DNA of 64,000 nucleotides from Siniperca chuatsi (GCF_020085105.1 NC_058063.1:8335422-8399421), one strand, 5' to 3'. Counted from the first letter of the stretch, positions 13,201 to 24,012 are shown. The notes: generated by a model from the sequence alone, not told the origin. Numbers and translations: made by a program.

Positions 13201-13560
13201 GATTGTCTGTTGAAGGTGGTTGAACGTAGACAGCTGTTCATGATTAATGATTGATAGCCATTGATAGCAGAATGGGATGTTTGCTTCTGCTGGTAGGATG
13301 TTTTGTGAGCTGAAATACTTTTTGACCGTGTGTGTGGGCTCGCGCACATTTGTCCCTGTATCTCATGTTTGTGTTACAGATTTGAAATCAGAACTTCATC
13401 TCTAAGTCAAGAGTGTGTTTAAGGATTTAAGAGGCATGTGTGGTTAAGAAGAAAGAGGAAGAGAGAGAGAGAGAGAGAAAGAGAGACAGAGTGCTTTGCT
13501 GTGTATGTGTATGTGCCCTTTTGACATGTGTGTATTTGCTTTGATGACGACAGAACTGCA
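10250..13560. other. Intergenic, no gene recognised
   Basis: No supported exon is seen. The stretch holds several CA/GT runs (about 11310-11325, 11424-11448, 11580-11640), a TGTC tetranucleotide run at 11556-11584, and a partial copy of the dispersed GCTAACATGCTAAC-type teleost repeat at about 12690-12870. The segment 11137-11187, after a CTCTGCAG acceptor, looks faintly exon-like but has no partner exon. Confidence 0.5.
12690..12870 (-). repeat. Partial copy of GCTAACATGCTAAC-type dispersed repeat
   Basis: It contains ATCAGCATGCTAACATG and CCATGCTAACATTTGCTAA, matching in reverse orientation the segments at 17820-17990, 39640-39800 and 62450-62600. The family is described under the 39.4 kb copy. 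Confidence 0.6.
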
Positions 13561-13589
13561 GGTTCGGGCAGGGTGGGTGTGTGACGCGC

Positions 13590-13638
13590 CGTGTTAGAGG
13601 AGTATCCTGAGCTCCCAGCTCTCAGTCATTCACGCAGA

Positions 13639-13670
<32 letters not shown>

Positions 13671-13732
13671 AGAGATATAGCTCACCAGTGCCCACACACA
13701 CAAAGGGAAAGGAGACATCAGCAAGAGATCAG
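13590..13732 (+). promoter_or_regulatory. Candidate first (non-coding) exon of the C11orf86-like gene
   Basis: This purine- and CA-rich segment ends at a strong donor (AGATCAG then GTGAGA, 13733). The next acceptor on this strand (CTTTCAG, ending 15208) opens the ATG-containing exon. No TATA box is obvious. A CA run at about 13648-13670 lies inside it. The assignment is inferred from spacing and splice-site quality only. Confidence 0.4.
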
Positions 13733-15208
13733 GTGAGACCTGCAACTCTTTCTTATCTAAACGTTTCTGCATTTCGCTACACTATGACATTCTTTTAAGA
13801 TTAATTATCATGTGTCTATAACTTACTGTATGTAAGAAAGAAAGTCCCAGCTCTCTTGTTTCTTCTTAGGTGGCAGGATGTTAAATTCACTTTTCTCGTT
13901 CTTTCAGTCCTGTTTGTCTGATTTTCTCAGTGTTTACCTGCTTGCTGCTCTATCAGTCATTTTGTTTGCTTGGTCTACATTCTCAACATTGTGTCATTAA
14001 ATCAGAAAAAGTTTATCACTGCACAGAATGTAGTTATCTTAATTACTCTCTGTTTTAGCTGCACCTGTTACAACTAGAGTTTAAGCAAATTTTAGTTGTA
14101 TCCACTCTCATACACCCAAGTCCTGTAAAAGTCTATAAAAAAACATAGTTTTAATCTATAGGCGCTATCATTCAATGAAACACATAAATGCTTAAGCCTA
14201 TGACTAATTAAAATGGCATCAAATCATCTAGAGAGGAGAGTGGTATGAATCTTCTCATCTAACTCTCGTTAAGAAAGCCAATAAGCGTATTTTCCAAAAT
14301 GTGTGTCTAGAGTGCTTTTCTTTCCAATAGGTACCGTAGTTTTTGTTTGCTAAAAAACTAAAAGACCAGAGCGTAAAAATGAATTAGCATAAGGGCAAAC
14401 TGTAATTGTAAATAGGTTTCTCTTTAATTTGATTGTAGTGAAATGTAGATACTGACAGGAAAGATCAAAAGTGCACTCTAATAGAGCAGTATTTGTGCAG
14501 ACTTGCTTCTTATGTAAAGTTGGATTGTAAAACAGGGTAAAGGGTAATTATTACTGAATCAAACTATGCTGCTCTGTATTGGTTGAAACCAGGAAGCATT
14601 TTTCACTTTTGGCAACAACCCAAAACAACCCAATCAGGGACAGAAGGTGTTTTGCCCTTGAGAATAATGGAAAATAACCTGCTGTGACACTGATGCCCCC
14701 TGTCTCTCATAGTTGTCAAAATTGATGCATTTGATCCTATACCCTTTTAACAGTATTGAGAATGAGCCAACAGTTAGGCTGAACTTGGCATTGAGAGATC
14801 AATATGAAGTCACTGATTTTGGCTGCTGTACAGCGTCCAACTGGTTAAATCAGTGTCAAAGTCTGAGTGTGCGTGTTTCTCTTTAGTTGTAAAAACATTG
14901 TGTCTTTAACTTTGACATTTAGTTATTATCACAACCCTGATAACACTGACGGTGACCTGCAGTGTCAATCACACACTCACACTTATTCGCTCACACATAG
15001 TCAAGTTCAAAAATGGACTACTGGCGTATTTTCTCTCCACTTTTATTTCCTTTTTAATTGTTTTAACCTTTCCTGAACTTTGCCTCATTCCCTGGGAGCT
15101 ACTATGAAATGATTGGGACTGTGTGTGTAAAAGAAGGAGACCCAAAGAGTGAGAGCAGGGTTAGGTAATGGCATTCATTTCTAATCTCTCTTGCCCCCTC
15201 TCTTTCAG
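13733..15208 (+). other. Intron upstream of the C11orf86-like coding exon
   Basis: No supported coding segment or recognisable repeat family is seen in this AT-rich stretch. Confidence 0.4.
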
Positions 15209-15277
15209 AGGTAACAAAAAAAGGAGCTGTGAAGTACGAAAATAAAAAGAGTGCAACAGGAGACAGAAAGAGAAAAT

Positions 15278-18200
15278 ATGACAATTGGCAAGAACTCCAG
15301 GAAAAGCTCTGTGCGGAGCTCAATCCGGGCCCCAAAGTTTCTGGACAAAGCCAATGGCTTCTACGGTCGCCTTGATGAGCCTGAGGCCGCCAGAGAAGGG
15401 GAGGAGGTGAGGGGAAAAGAAGTGGAGGAGGGGTGGAACGGGACAGAGGACAGCAACAGACAGGGGGGAGTCGAGAGCAGCCCGAGCCCAAGTGTGGTGC
15501 ACATTTCTGGGGCAGATGAGAGGGAAGAAGCAGAGATGTTTGACTTCAATGAAGAGATGATGGAAGACGACGGGGAGACTCTCCTCCGGAGGAAACCCAG
15601 CCGCCGCAGCAGCAGGTGGAGAAGGAGCTCCAGGAGGAAGCAGAAGGAGGTGAGAGCCGAGGAGGACGCGGCCCAAGATGAGAGGCCCCGCCTGGGCACA
15701 GAGAGTCCAGTTGACCCACACGTCTTGGATGACACCAGGGTGATAATCGAGGTAGAGATGGAGAAGCTGAAGAAGATGGGGGAAGAGAATGAGAAGGCAG
15801 GAAGCGGCAAGGAGCCCACGCTTGTTCACTTCCCGGTTCGGGAAGAGGCGGACGACCAGGTCCTGATCCGAGACAAGAAGAGAGGGAGAGACGAGGAGGG
15901 TGAGGAGGAGAGGAGGATGAGGAGGGAGCAAGAGGAGGGGATGAAGGTGGTGAAGAGGAACACGATGAAGAATTACCGCAAGGTGAGAGAAAATAGACAA
16001 AGAAATACAAAGTGACAGCCTTATGTTGTTTCTATCAGCTTTCTGTATCTTACATTTACATAAATTCCATATTCAGTTTCACCCCACCTGGTTAAACTTT
16101 AAGCCCTTCAAGGTTACATAACCGAGTCCTCAGAGTTTGTGGAACAGAGGGGTAAAGTTCTTCCACAACATCCTCCACATATTGCACACTGGGCTATTAA
16201 TCACCATGGAAACTATCATCTTATAATAGACTGCCACCAGGGTCAAGGTACAGCAGCCATTTGTGCATGTCACCAAGTCATTAGGTAACCTCTGATAAGA
16301 TTTTTCCTTTACGTCACATTTAATGACATGAAAAAACGAAGCTGGAACAGAGGTTTCACTAACAGGCTTTTAGCTGTAAACCGGCCGTAACGTACAACAT
16401 GTACCTTCACCTGATTCACATGTTCCTAAAGATTTTCTGCTTCTGTTGAAACACATGCACAGAGGTGACATTCCTGTGCCTCCAATATCACGCGATGTGA
16501 TCAGTGGAATGAAGTAAGGCAGTGTTGACCTGCCTACTAAACCCACACCATTAAAACATTCCACTGCTGTTAACCAGTCAGCTCCACCCTCAGAGTCTGA
16601 CCTCCTGTTAGACAGAGGACACAGTTTTATGTATAAGGGTGAGTGTAGTATACTTGTATGTTATATTGAAAAATCCTGTTGCTGCTCAATCTCTATAGGG
16701 GCTAATAGAATATTCTTGAATGGCATAAAATCACCAGTTACTATAGCAACAGGCTTAGAGCAACAGCAGTTAATATGACTCATATTACAGCTGTCAGACT
16801 GTTTTAATTAATAACTCCAGAAAAAACAGCTTTAACTTTCCACTGATTTTTTCCCGGGTGGAATTTAGACAATAAATACAGCTGAGTAGCCTTTTCACAA
16901 AATGGTTAACACTTTATTTTACAGGTCTTTAAGTTCCTTGGAAGTTTTCTGGAAACAACTATGCAATTTTGCACCACCTACAGAGACAATAGAGACAGTC
17001 AATTTGTATACTTCCAATTATTTCCAATGAACTCCTATTGTAACCTGAAGAGCCTACATGCAAAAATGTGAGCTTCCTCTACAAGGAAGCAAACAGTTCA
17101 ACATACATGGAGAATCAGGTTTCCAATAATAAATAAATATGAATAAATAGTTTGTTGGGTTTCAACTGATAAGTTCTTTCACGGAAACTGTTGTTGATAT
17201 ATCTCAACAACTATTGGATGGATTGCCATGAAATTTTGCATGGACATTCATGGTTCCCAGCGGATGAATCCTAACAACGTTGGTGATCCCCTGACCTTTC
17301 CTCTAGCGCCACCCTGAGGTTGACACTTGTGGTTTTTAGCGAAATATCTCAACAATTGGATTTCATGGATTGCCATGAAATTTGGATGAATTGTAATAAT
17401 TTAAATGCTAGCATGCTAACATAATTCAATTCAATTTTATTTATATAGCGCCAATTCATAACAGAAGTTATCTCATTGCACTTTTCCTATAGAGCAAAGC
17501 TAGACCGTACTCTTTATAAAGTTATTTACAGAGATCCAACAATTCTCACCAAGAGCAAGCACTTGGCGACAGTGGCAAGGAAAAACGTCCATTTAACAGG
17601 CAGAAACCTTGAGCAGAACCAGACTTGGAGTGGGCGGCCATCTGCCTGCGACCGGTTGGGTTGAGAGAGAGCAGGAGCACAATGTAAATTAAAATAATAA
17701 TGTAATGGTAGTGGTAATATAAATATTAATAAAATAATAATTGTAATAACAATGATAGGAATAATAATGATAATAATAATAATTGTAGTAGTGGGTGTTG
17801 AGCAGGAACACAATCATAGATCTAACACACTAAACTAAGATGGTTAACATGGTAAACATTATACCTGCTAAACATCAGCATGATAGTATTGTCATTGTGA
17901 GCATCTTAGCATGCTGAAGTGTAGCATTTAGCCCAAAGCACCACTGTATAGCCTTACAGAGCTGCTAGCATAACTGTAGACTCTTGTTTTCCCCTTACAT
18001 TCATTCAGCAGCAGTTCAACACAACATAAACAACTGCTTTCATCTTATCTATGAGTTTAATATCTGTACAAAACTGTAATGATACTGAATGATGGACATT
18101 TAAATCTGTAACTTGCTTTCATACCTGAATTATATGTAGCCATCATTTTCAGGTCAACCTTATTGGTATATTTGGGATCATATATGCAGATTGCTTACCT

Positions 18201-18377
18201 TTATCCTCTTGTTCCCATCAGGCCTTGGACCGAGCCTTTCGTCGCGGCTGGGAGGCCTTCATCACCAACCTCTACAGCATCACGCTCACACCTGAGACAT
18301 CGTCCTCACCGTCATCTTCTTCACCTTCGTCAAAGCAGAAACATCAACACAACTCTGTATTAGCTGAGTTTCAGTAG
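15278..18377 (+). CDS. C11orf86-like charged disordered protein, 286 aa
   Basis: Function unknown. There are two coding exons, 15278-15982 (235 codons, phase 0, donor GTGAGA) and 18222-18377 (acceptor CCATCAG, stop TAG). The first ATG after the acceptor is at 15278. Near the N-terminus is [10 protein letters not shown] (residues 27-36). The middle is strongly charged, with Glu/Asp blocks, [18 protein letters not shown] and coiled-coil-like [12 protein letters not shown]. The last exon gives [13 protein letters not shown] then [12 protein letters not shown] and a Ser-rich tail. The YG-K/R-L-x-EP motif at the start and the RR-W-E-x-F...S-x-TL motif at the end resemble mammalian C11orf86, a protein of about 115 aa as I recall it. 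If they are homologous, the fish protein has a long acidic/basic insert. C11orf86 lies on human 11q13, which fits the synteny. There is no signal peptide or membrane segment. Confidence 0.65.
17180..17990 (+). repeat. Dispersed teleost repeat, interrupted copy
   Basis: It contains CTCAACAACTATTGGATGG and TTGCCATGAAATTT twice, then CCTGACCTTTCCTCTAGCG, and after an interruption (17422-17821) the GCTAACATGG / AACATCAGCATG section. The same order of blocks occurs at 39390-39800 and 62140-62600. Confidence 0.7.
17422..17821 (+). mobile_element. Teleost repeat inserted inside another repeat
   Basis: It starts with TTCAATTCAATTTTATTTAT and ATAGCGCCAATTCATAAC, continues with AAGCACTTGGCGACAGTGG, AGGCAGAAACCTTGAGCAG and CGACCGGTTGGGTTGAGAG, and ends in an ATT-rich tract. 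I recognise these blocks as a very common teleost dispersed repeat. The host repeat is continuous on both sides. The six bases CTAACA occur at both junctions (17416-17421 and 17822-17827), consistent with a short target duplication. Confidence 0.7.
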
Positions 18378-19660
18378 AGCTGGAAAGCGACATGGACGAT
18401 AGAATGAGCCCCTTTCTGATATTTTGTTTGTTTAAATCATGAATATGCAGCATTTCCACTAATACTGAATTGTGATGGCCAATCTTGCCTGTATGACATT
18501 TACCATGCCATCAGTGGGGACTTTCATAGTCACATGATGTGTTTGTGTCATGCATAAGGCCTCAGAAACATTAATTATTTATGTTAGTTACTGTCTTAAT
18601 TACTCATCATAAAGTTCACTGCCTTGTCTCATGATGGTGTACATTTGCACACAGACTGCAGGTATTCAATTTTACATTATGAGCTGGGAGAGCCAGCTGA
18701 GGATTTTCCATTCAAGTCAGTCCCACTGACTTGAATGGAAAAGTCCCATCTTTATGTGACTGAGTTCAGCTGCTTTTGGTCCCCTTCTACTATGTTACTC
18801 TGTATTTCAGATTTTAAACAGTGACGTGAGAACGTCTTAACATCTTAGCTCCTTACATCCGGTCCACTATTAAGAGCTTGGAGCACAAATAATATCAGCT
18901 TCCTTTGGTTTAGCACTATGAAACTACTAAAGCGTTGATGTGTAACAAAAAGGAATGGACATTTTCAACTCTATAGCGATGACTGATTAGTGGACTTTAG
19001 TTCTGGAGATATTCACATTTCTGTATGTTAATCAGTGCCATTTATTGTTGTCTGGTGAAGGTTATTTAACCTGAAGGGACAGGACAGGAGAATGTATGCA
19101 TGTGTGTGCATTTGAGAGAGAGAAATTGAATATTTTTATAGCCTGGTTATAAATCAGCACTAAACACAGTAATAGGACCCACTGTATGTCTTTTGATTGT
19201 TACCATTGCAGCTGCACATCACGTTTGTTATACACATTCCCATTTGAAAAGAGAGGTTTTAGGAGCCTAAAACGTCAGTCATTGGGACTGTGAAGAACAA
19301 AACAGTATTTAAGAACTAACTATAACTTCAGTATCAACGTGCAACTGGGGACATGAAGACATGATGTAAGTTATTCAGATACAGATACTCAGTGTATTAA
19401 TGATTGACCCTCATTAAAATGAAAAATGTAATGTTTACAATAGACCTGCTGTAACTTTCTGTTATCCACTATGTATCTGGCTTTTATATTACCTCAAGTG
19501 TACTCAGTAATTCTTGCAGACTAGACTGAACAGCTGTATATAGTGATTATCTTTGTTAATTTTTATAAAAACTCATTTTGTATCCTAATCAAAGCTTCTG
19601 AGGTCATGAACCATAACAAGAAGCACTTTTCTGAGTAAATAAAGACTTAATATATTTTAC
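18378..19660 (+). other. 3' UTR of the C11orf86-like gene
   Basis: No coding exon follows the TAG. A clear AATAAA at 19638-19643 gives a UTR of about 1.27 kb. It contains the perfect hairpin at 18704-18742. Confidence 0.5.
18704..18742. repeat. Perfect 18-bp hairpin in 3' UTR
   Basis: TTTTCCATTCAAGTCAGT, loop CCC, then the exact complement. All 18 pairs match. Confidence 0.95.
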
Positions 19661-21075
19661 TGGTTGTATTTTCATATTGAGTACAGATCTGTCTGGATTT
19701 TAATTAGCTTATGCCAGAGTCAGTATTATATGGATGAAACAGATTGAATGAGATGTAAAACACAGCATCACATCATCATGTGAGATCGCCATAGCAACTG
19801 TAACCATGACACTACTAGCAGCGTCAAAAAGTGACCAATGAAAATACTAATACAAGATGAAGATTTAGCTTTAACCTGCTGAACTTGTGAATATTGAATA
19901 TTGTATGTAAATGTATAGTTTTCTAATCTAACTATAAACTAATATTTGAACTCTTACATTTCAACAAAGAATATTTTATCTTCGAATCTTACTCTTACAG
20001 TATGGTATATTTACAGATGTTCACTATGGGGCCATCAGCTGATACTGTATATATAGTAAATAGAATAACAGAAAGTAGTAGAAGTATTAGACTGCACATG
20101 ATACATACCACAACACAGTGGTTCAAAGTTCAGTTTAATTGTCACTTCAACAAAAAACCCCACCTGAGATGAAACTTTGTTTCCACAGGACCAGTCCTAT
20201 AGGGTCAAAACTTCAGCTAAAGAAACTTGAGGGTAAAGAACAACTTTATTATGAGACCAACATGTTTCGGCTTAGCCTTCATACTACAAGTGAAGTGTGA
20301 AATCCCACCTCTGTGTCTACAGGAAGACCAACAAAACACAAAAAGAGCATGTGTAGAGCTGTTTGCAATAAAAGATCTAAGTTTGAATTCAAATAAAGTG
20401 CACATGGCAAAAGATAAAATAAGACATAAAGCTATACATACTACTAGGTAGAAATAAAAGTGATCTGAGGTGACTAGCTCTATGTGTGTGTTTGTGTTCA
20501 TCTTATAAACATATAGGTATATATATACAGTATGTTCATTTTTTCCATGTATTTTTAAAAGAATGAAGAGAACAAGCAACTTAATGACAGGTGATAAAAT
20601 GTGATTATTTTTGAAAAAGCAGATGTACACAGCAGAAACTTCTGTAAAACTGAAAGAAAAAACATGTGGCTCATATTCTTTTATTATTAAATCATTTTCA
20701 GCTTCGCTTATTTTGATACTAATTTCCACAGTTTCATGGTCAATAAATCTTACGTTGGTTCATAGGGAAGAAAATGCTCTTAAGCAGTCTGGTAGTCTGA
20801 CATATTGTGCACAAGCCATGCACTTTCAGTATCTTTGCTGCCACCTCGTGAAATTGACATATATTGCTTTTTCTTAACGGAAATGACGTAGTAAAAGAAA
20901 CCCTGTACACTTTCTTCAATTTCGTCTTCAGGTGTAAGCTTCAAGTCTTCGCTCTGCAAGCGGTGAGTTTAGCATATTTCTTTGTGAAGTTTAAATTTTC
21001 CAAAGCTAAATGTAGCCCATGGAAAGGTTAGAGTCGGCTTCCTGGTGAAAGTTTGCCGGGTGGGAGGAGTCTTTC
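19660..21075. other. Intergenic, no gene recognised
   Basis: AT-rich sequence with no supported exon. A long reverse-strand open frame at 20217-20729 looks like chance in AT-rich sequence. At 20250-20290 lies a degenerate block with ATGTTTCGGCTTAGCCTTCAT, reminiscent of GAAAC-containing ribozyme-like motifs in fish retroelements. Confidence 0.5.
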
Positions 21076-21078
21076 GGC

Positions 21079-21138
21079 GGGAGATAAAAAGGAGTTGGAC
21101 CGGTTTCTTCTTCCACTTCCTCCTCTCGTCTGGCCGAG
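21079..21138 (+). promoter_or_regulatory. snhg1: 5'TOP promoter and first exon of snoRNA host gene
   Basis: A TATA-like GATAAAAAG lies at 21082-21090. About 25-35 bases downstream is an unbroken pyrimidine-rich tract (TTTCTTCTTCCACTTCCTCC, then TCTCG, 21104-21127), the form of a 5'TOP transcription start. Exon 1 ends at 21138 (CCGAG then GTAAGA). Vertebrate snoRNA host genes such as UHG are 5'TOP genes. The exact start nucleotide is not determinable here. Confidence 0.7.
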
Positions 21139-21509
21139 GTAAGAGATGTCAGCGCATGCTTAAGGCATTCAACTGCAAACCTTTCCATTATGATAGAAAA
21201 CATGTAACATTGGGAAACTATTGCTTCAGTATATCTGTTATTGAGTTTAATTGTTTAAGTTATTTACGAGCTCAAGTGGCGTTTTCACTAGCAGCTTGTG
21301 TGCAGGGTGTCAATGCAGCACCGACCAGAGCTGGCCACAATCCGTAACCATCCGGCAGTAGAACATATTACTTTCATCTGATTAATTTTGTTAACATATG
21401 TATCAACATGGTTCCTAAACGCAGCATGTAGTATTTTGTTGGGAAACATACATTGAATTTAGTATGGAAAAATCTTAAAAATGGCCGCTGCTCGTCTGGT
21501 GTGACTACA

Positions 21510-21587
21510 GTGTCTCTCTATGATGATAATTTCACAGACCTGTACTGAATGACTGTGATTGCATTTAATTATTCTGATGTGAGACAC
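21510..21587 (+). ncRNA. snord25: SNORD25 (U25) box C/D snoRNA, intron 1
   Basis: Terminal stem GTGTCTC/GAGACAC, C box ATGATGA, guide TTCACAGACCTGTA next to D' box CTGA, and terminal D box CTGA at about 21574. The guide complements the CAGGUCUGUGA stretch of 18S rRNA, matching U25 (18S G1490 in human numbering). Confidence 0.93.
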
Positions 21588-21860
21588 TTAAGTTACATTA
21601 ATTTTAAGGACTGTGCCGTCCTGCACGTTGCATGAAGTGGTCACGTGTTCGACGGCCAGAGGAGGCTAAGCTGCTAGCTACAGCCTGCTAAAGCAATTTC
21701 TACTTAATTTTTCTAGATGGGGAGGAAAGATCCAGAAGCTGCTTGCTGCAAAAGTAAGTTCTATATGCCACGTGGCTCGATTAGTTAGTTTGGCCATGCT
21801 TTAGTATCAGATGTATAATAAATTGATGTGACTGGAATAGCATGACATACCGTGCAGCCT

Positions 21861-21943
21861 CATGCTACAGTGATGTCTCATTTGAACTCTCTCACTGAAA
21901 CAATCTTGAGGAAACTTCATCTCTCAAAATTCTGAGTAGCATG
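21861..21943 (+). ncRNA. snord26: SNORD26 (U26) box C/D snoRNA, copy 1, intron 2
   Basis: Terminal stem CATGCTAC/GTAGCATG, C box GTGATGT, guide TTGAACTCTCTC before D' box CTGA, and D box CTGA. The guide complements GAGAGAGUUCAA of 28S rRNA, the U26 target (A389 region). Confidence 0.85.
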
Positions 21944-22156
21944 AAGCTCTTATAACAGAAATGTAAACATCTGGAGTTGCCCTTAAAACCCATTAAATGT
22001 TTTTATTTTGCTTGTCTTCAGGTCTAACTTCAGAACATGGCGTAACTCTTTACATAAGGTAAATTTTTATTTATTTTTACCTTCTGTGGTAATTTCAGTA
22101 GTTGCTAAGTAACTCCACTGTTACGATCAGCCTTTCATCGGCTCTTCAGGAGCTAA

Positions 22157-22237
22157 GTGCTGCAGTGATGAATTTCTGAACTCTCTCTTACTGAATCAGC
22201 ATTTGAAGAAACTACTTTACCAGATTCTGAGTAGCAC
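22157..22237 (+). ncRNA. snord26: SNORD26 (U26) box C/D snoRNA, copy 2, intron 3
   Basis: Terminal stem GTGCT/AGCAC (imperfect), C box GTGATGA, guide TGAACTCTCTCTTA before D' CTGA, and D box TTCTGAGTAGC like copy 1. It carries a canonical C box, unlike copy 1 (GTGATGT). Confidence 0.85.
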
Positions 22238-22465
22238 ATGGGTTCTAATGCATTGTAAAACACAAGTCAGGTTGTACTTAACAATCACAATTACACACAG
22301 AGACCTGTACGTTTAAAAAAAAAAAAAAAAAAAAAAACTCTTGAGCAGCATGAACTAAAAAACACTGATTTTCTTTGTAGGTTGGTCCGTACTGGCCACT
22401 CTCTAAACTCTTCAAAGCAGCTGAGGTGAGTTAAAGATGGATTTATTCAAAGTTTATTCATTAGT

Positions 22466-22544
22466 GGGGTATAAACATGATGATTACAATTAATGACAAG
22501 CATATGCCTGATTCGAGTGATGTCAGCCTTCAATCTGATCACCC
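22466..22544 (+). ncRNA. snord27: SNORD27 (U27) box C/D snoRNA, intron 4
   Basis: C box ATGATGA, guide ATGACAAGCATATGC next to D' box CTGA, internal C' GTGATGT and D box CTGA, with short closing stem GGGT/ACCC. The guide complements CAUAUGCUUGU near the 5' end of 18S rRNA, the U27 site (A27). Confidence 0.93.
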
Positions 22545-22685
22545 TAAATTGAACTAATAGCTAAAGCACAATTCTTGAGCATGTGATTTACATGCTGGTG
22601 TTTCTCTGCCAGGTGGGAGTTGGACAAGAAGTTTGAGAGGATGCCACGGGGACGTCTCAACATGTGAGTCTTTACAGGAGTTTGT

Positions 22686-22760
22686 TGTTTTGATGAGTTG
22701 TCAGAAACGCCTTTCCTGCAGTGCATCAAAATGTCATTTCATAAAAGAAATGGCTGAGAT
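22686..22760 (+). ncRNA. Weak candidate box C/D RNA in intron 5 (U28 slot)
   Basis: Intron 5 (22664-23063) lies between the U27 and U29 introns, where U28 is expected. TTGATGA (C-like) at 22690 and CTGA (D-like) at 22754 are 60-65 bases apart, and inner sequences TTTTGATG/CATCAAAA can pair. I could not find the guide expected for the U28 site, so this may not be U28. Confidence 0.25.
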
Positions 22761-23166
22761 TTTGTGAGCAGAAATCTAGAGTTTACAGTTAAACTGAAAC
22801 TCAAACTACATGTCAGCCTACAATGTAGTTAATTTGGCACGATAACGTTGCCAGTACTTAATAGCAATAAGTGAAGTTCTCGAATGTTAAGGCAAGGCGT
22901 TTCTGAATGTTTGAGAGGATGAAATGGGGTAAAACCCATCAAACACCTGGACGGCTAATGTCACATGGCAGTTTGTCACCAAAGCACTGATCAAACATTA
23001 GCATCCTATAATGACGCTAAAGGTGGTTGTTTAACTCTAATGAAGTGCCGATCTCTCTTGCAGAGCCTTTTTGAGTAGATACTTGAAGAGGAAGGCACCT
23101 GTTGAAATCTCATGGTGAGTTCCCCTCCATACTCAAAGTACATCCAAAGAGTAAAATGTCCATCAT

Positions 23167-23238
23167 GCAGTTCCGATGATGATGATACTTAGCTCACTTT
23201 GACCCAATGTGAAACGACAAGAACATCTGAGAAACTGC
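23167..23238 (+). ncRNA. snord29: SNORD29 (U29) box C/D snoRNA, intron 6
   Basis: Closing stem GCAGTT/AACTGC, C box ATGATGA (overlapping GATGATGATGA run), segment TAGCTCACTTTGACC and terminal CATCTGAGAAACTG. The sequence agrees closely with vertebrate U29. Confidence 0.92.
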
Positions 23239-23548
23239 ATTAATTTACAACATTAATTTACAAATCCAGAATTCAAGTGAGAACTGGAAGTACACTAAAA
23301 AAAGTGCTAGCTTTTGAATGCTGCAGCATGAGTTAAACTATCATATTCTAAACACTCAGTAGTATGATCTATTAGTATTTAGTTTGGAAGTCAATTTAGA
23401 CATTTCTTTTGAATAATGTGAAGTAAATAAATCTTCTGTCAACAGATGATGCGTTGGTCACTTCAGCAGCATGCTTGAGATGCTCTAGTTGAAGGTGAGA
23501 CATGAACAAGTCACTACTACAGTACCAATAGCCCTTATTCCCTGACCT

Positions 23549-23623
23549 GCTGAAAATGATGAGATATATTTGGAATCTCGTTCGTCTGAACTACTGTTGA
23601 GAAATGGAATATCTGACATCAGC
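23549..23623 (+). ncRNA. snord30: SNORD30 (U30) box C/D snoRNA, intron 7
   Basis: Closing stem GCTGA/TCAGC, C box ATGATGA, guide TGGAATCTCGTTCGT next to D' CTGA, and D box CTGA. The guide complements CGAACGAGACUC in 18S rRNA, the U30 site (A1383). Confidence 0.93.
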
Positions 23624-23880
23624 GGAGGTCAACAGTTAACGGTATACAACTTGATACTATGTGCTCAGATCTGACAGAATCTGGTCTGTTGCAGGTACAT
23701 GACGTTGGATGTTTCAGAAGATGCTGCACTCTAACACATTTGCCCAGGTGAGCGAGCCCTTTAGGCATTTACTCTGTGTTAAAGCTCAGTGCAAGCACAC
23801 AGGCTGAAGAGTCATTGTTGGACTGAATCACATTAGTTTTTTGGTCTGGTTTAAGACGACAAATGTCGTTGTCGAAATGT

Positions 23881-24012
23881 TTCCTTCATGATGACACCCG
23901 CACATGTCTTACGCCTTGTGTCAATGCCAGAACCTGAAAAGGTGAACCCACTGGTGTTACCTTGGCAATAAGGGGAAGACCCGTTGGGGCTACCAACAGT
24001 CTGAATGGAGAC
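23881..24012 (+). ncRNA. snord22: SNORD22 (U22) box C/D snoRNA, intron 8
   Basis: C box CATGATGA near 23887, conserved CACATGTCTTACGCC and GTGAACCCACTGGTGTTACC segments, and terminal D box CTGA at 24001-24004. The length of about 130 nt fits U22, a long box C/D RNA needed for 18S rRNA processing rather than methylation. Confidence 0.88.

Larger units (their letters stand above)
15983..18221 (+). other. Intron of the C11orf86-like gene, with nested repeats
   Basis: A 2.2-kb intron. Up to 17.18 kb it shows no feature. Beyond that it is mostly two teleost repeats, one inserted in the other, listed separately. Confidence 0.6.

Noticed and set aside
15320-16000. Long minus-strand open frames (226, 154, 152 and 129 codons) opposite the C11orf86-like exon
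   Set aside because: They are shadows of the purine-rich coding exon: Ser/Pro/Leu-rich translations with no splice sites of their own, while the plus frame joins a downstream exon in phase.
20217-20729. 170-codon open frame on the minus strand
   Set aside because: AT-rich, with hydrophobic Leu/Ile/Phe composition typical of chance translation, no recognised family, no splice context, and it overlaps a degenerate repeat motif.
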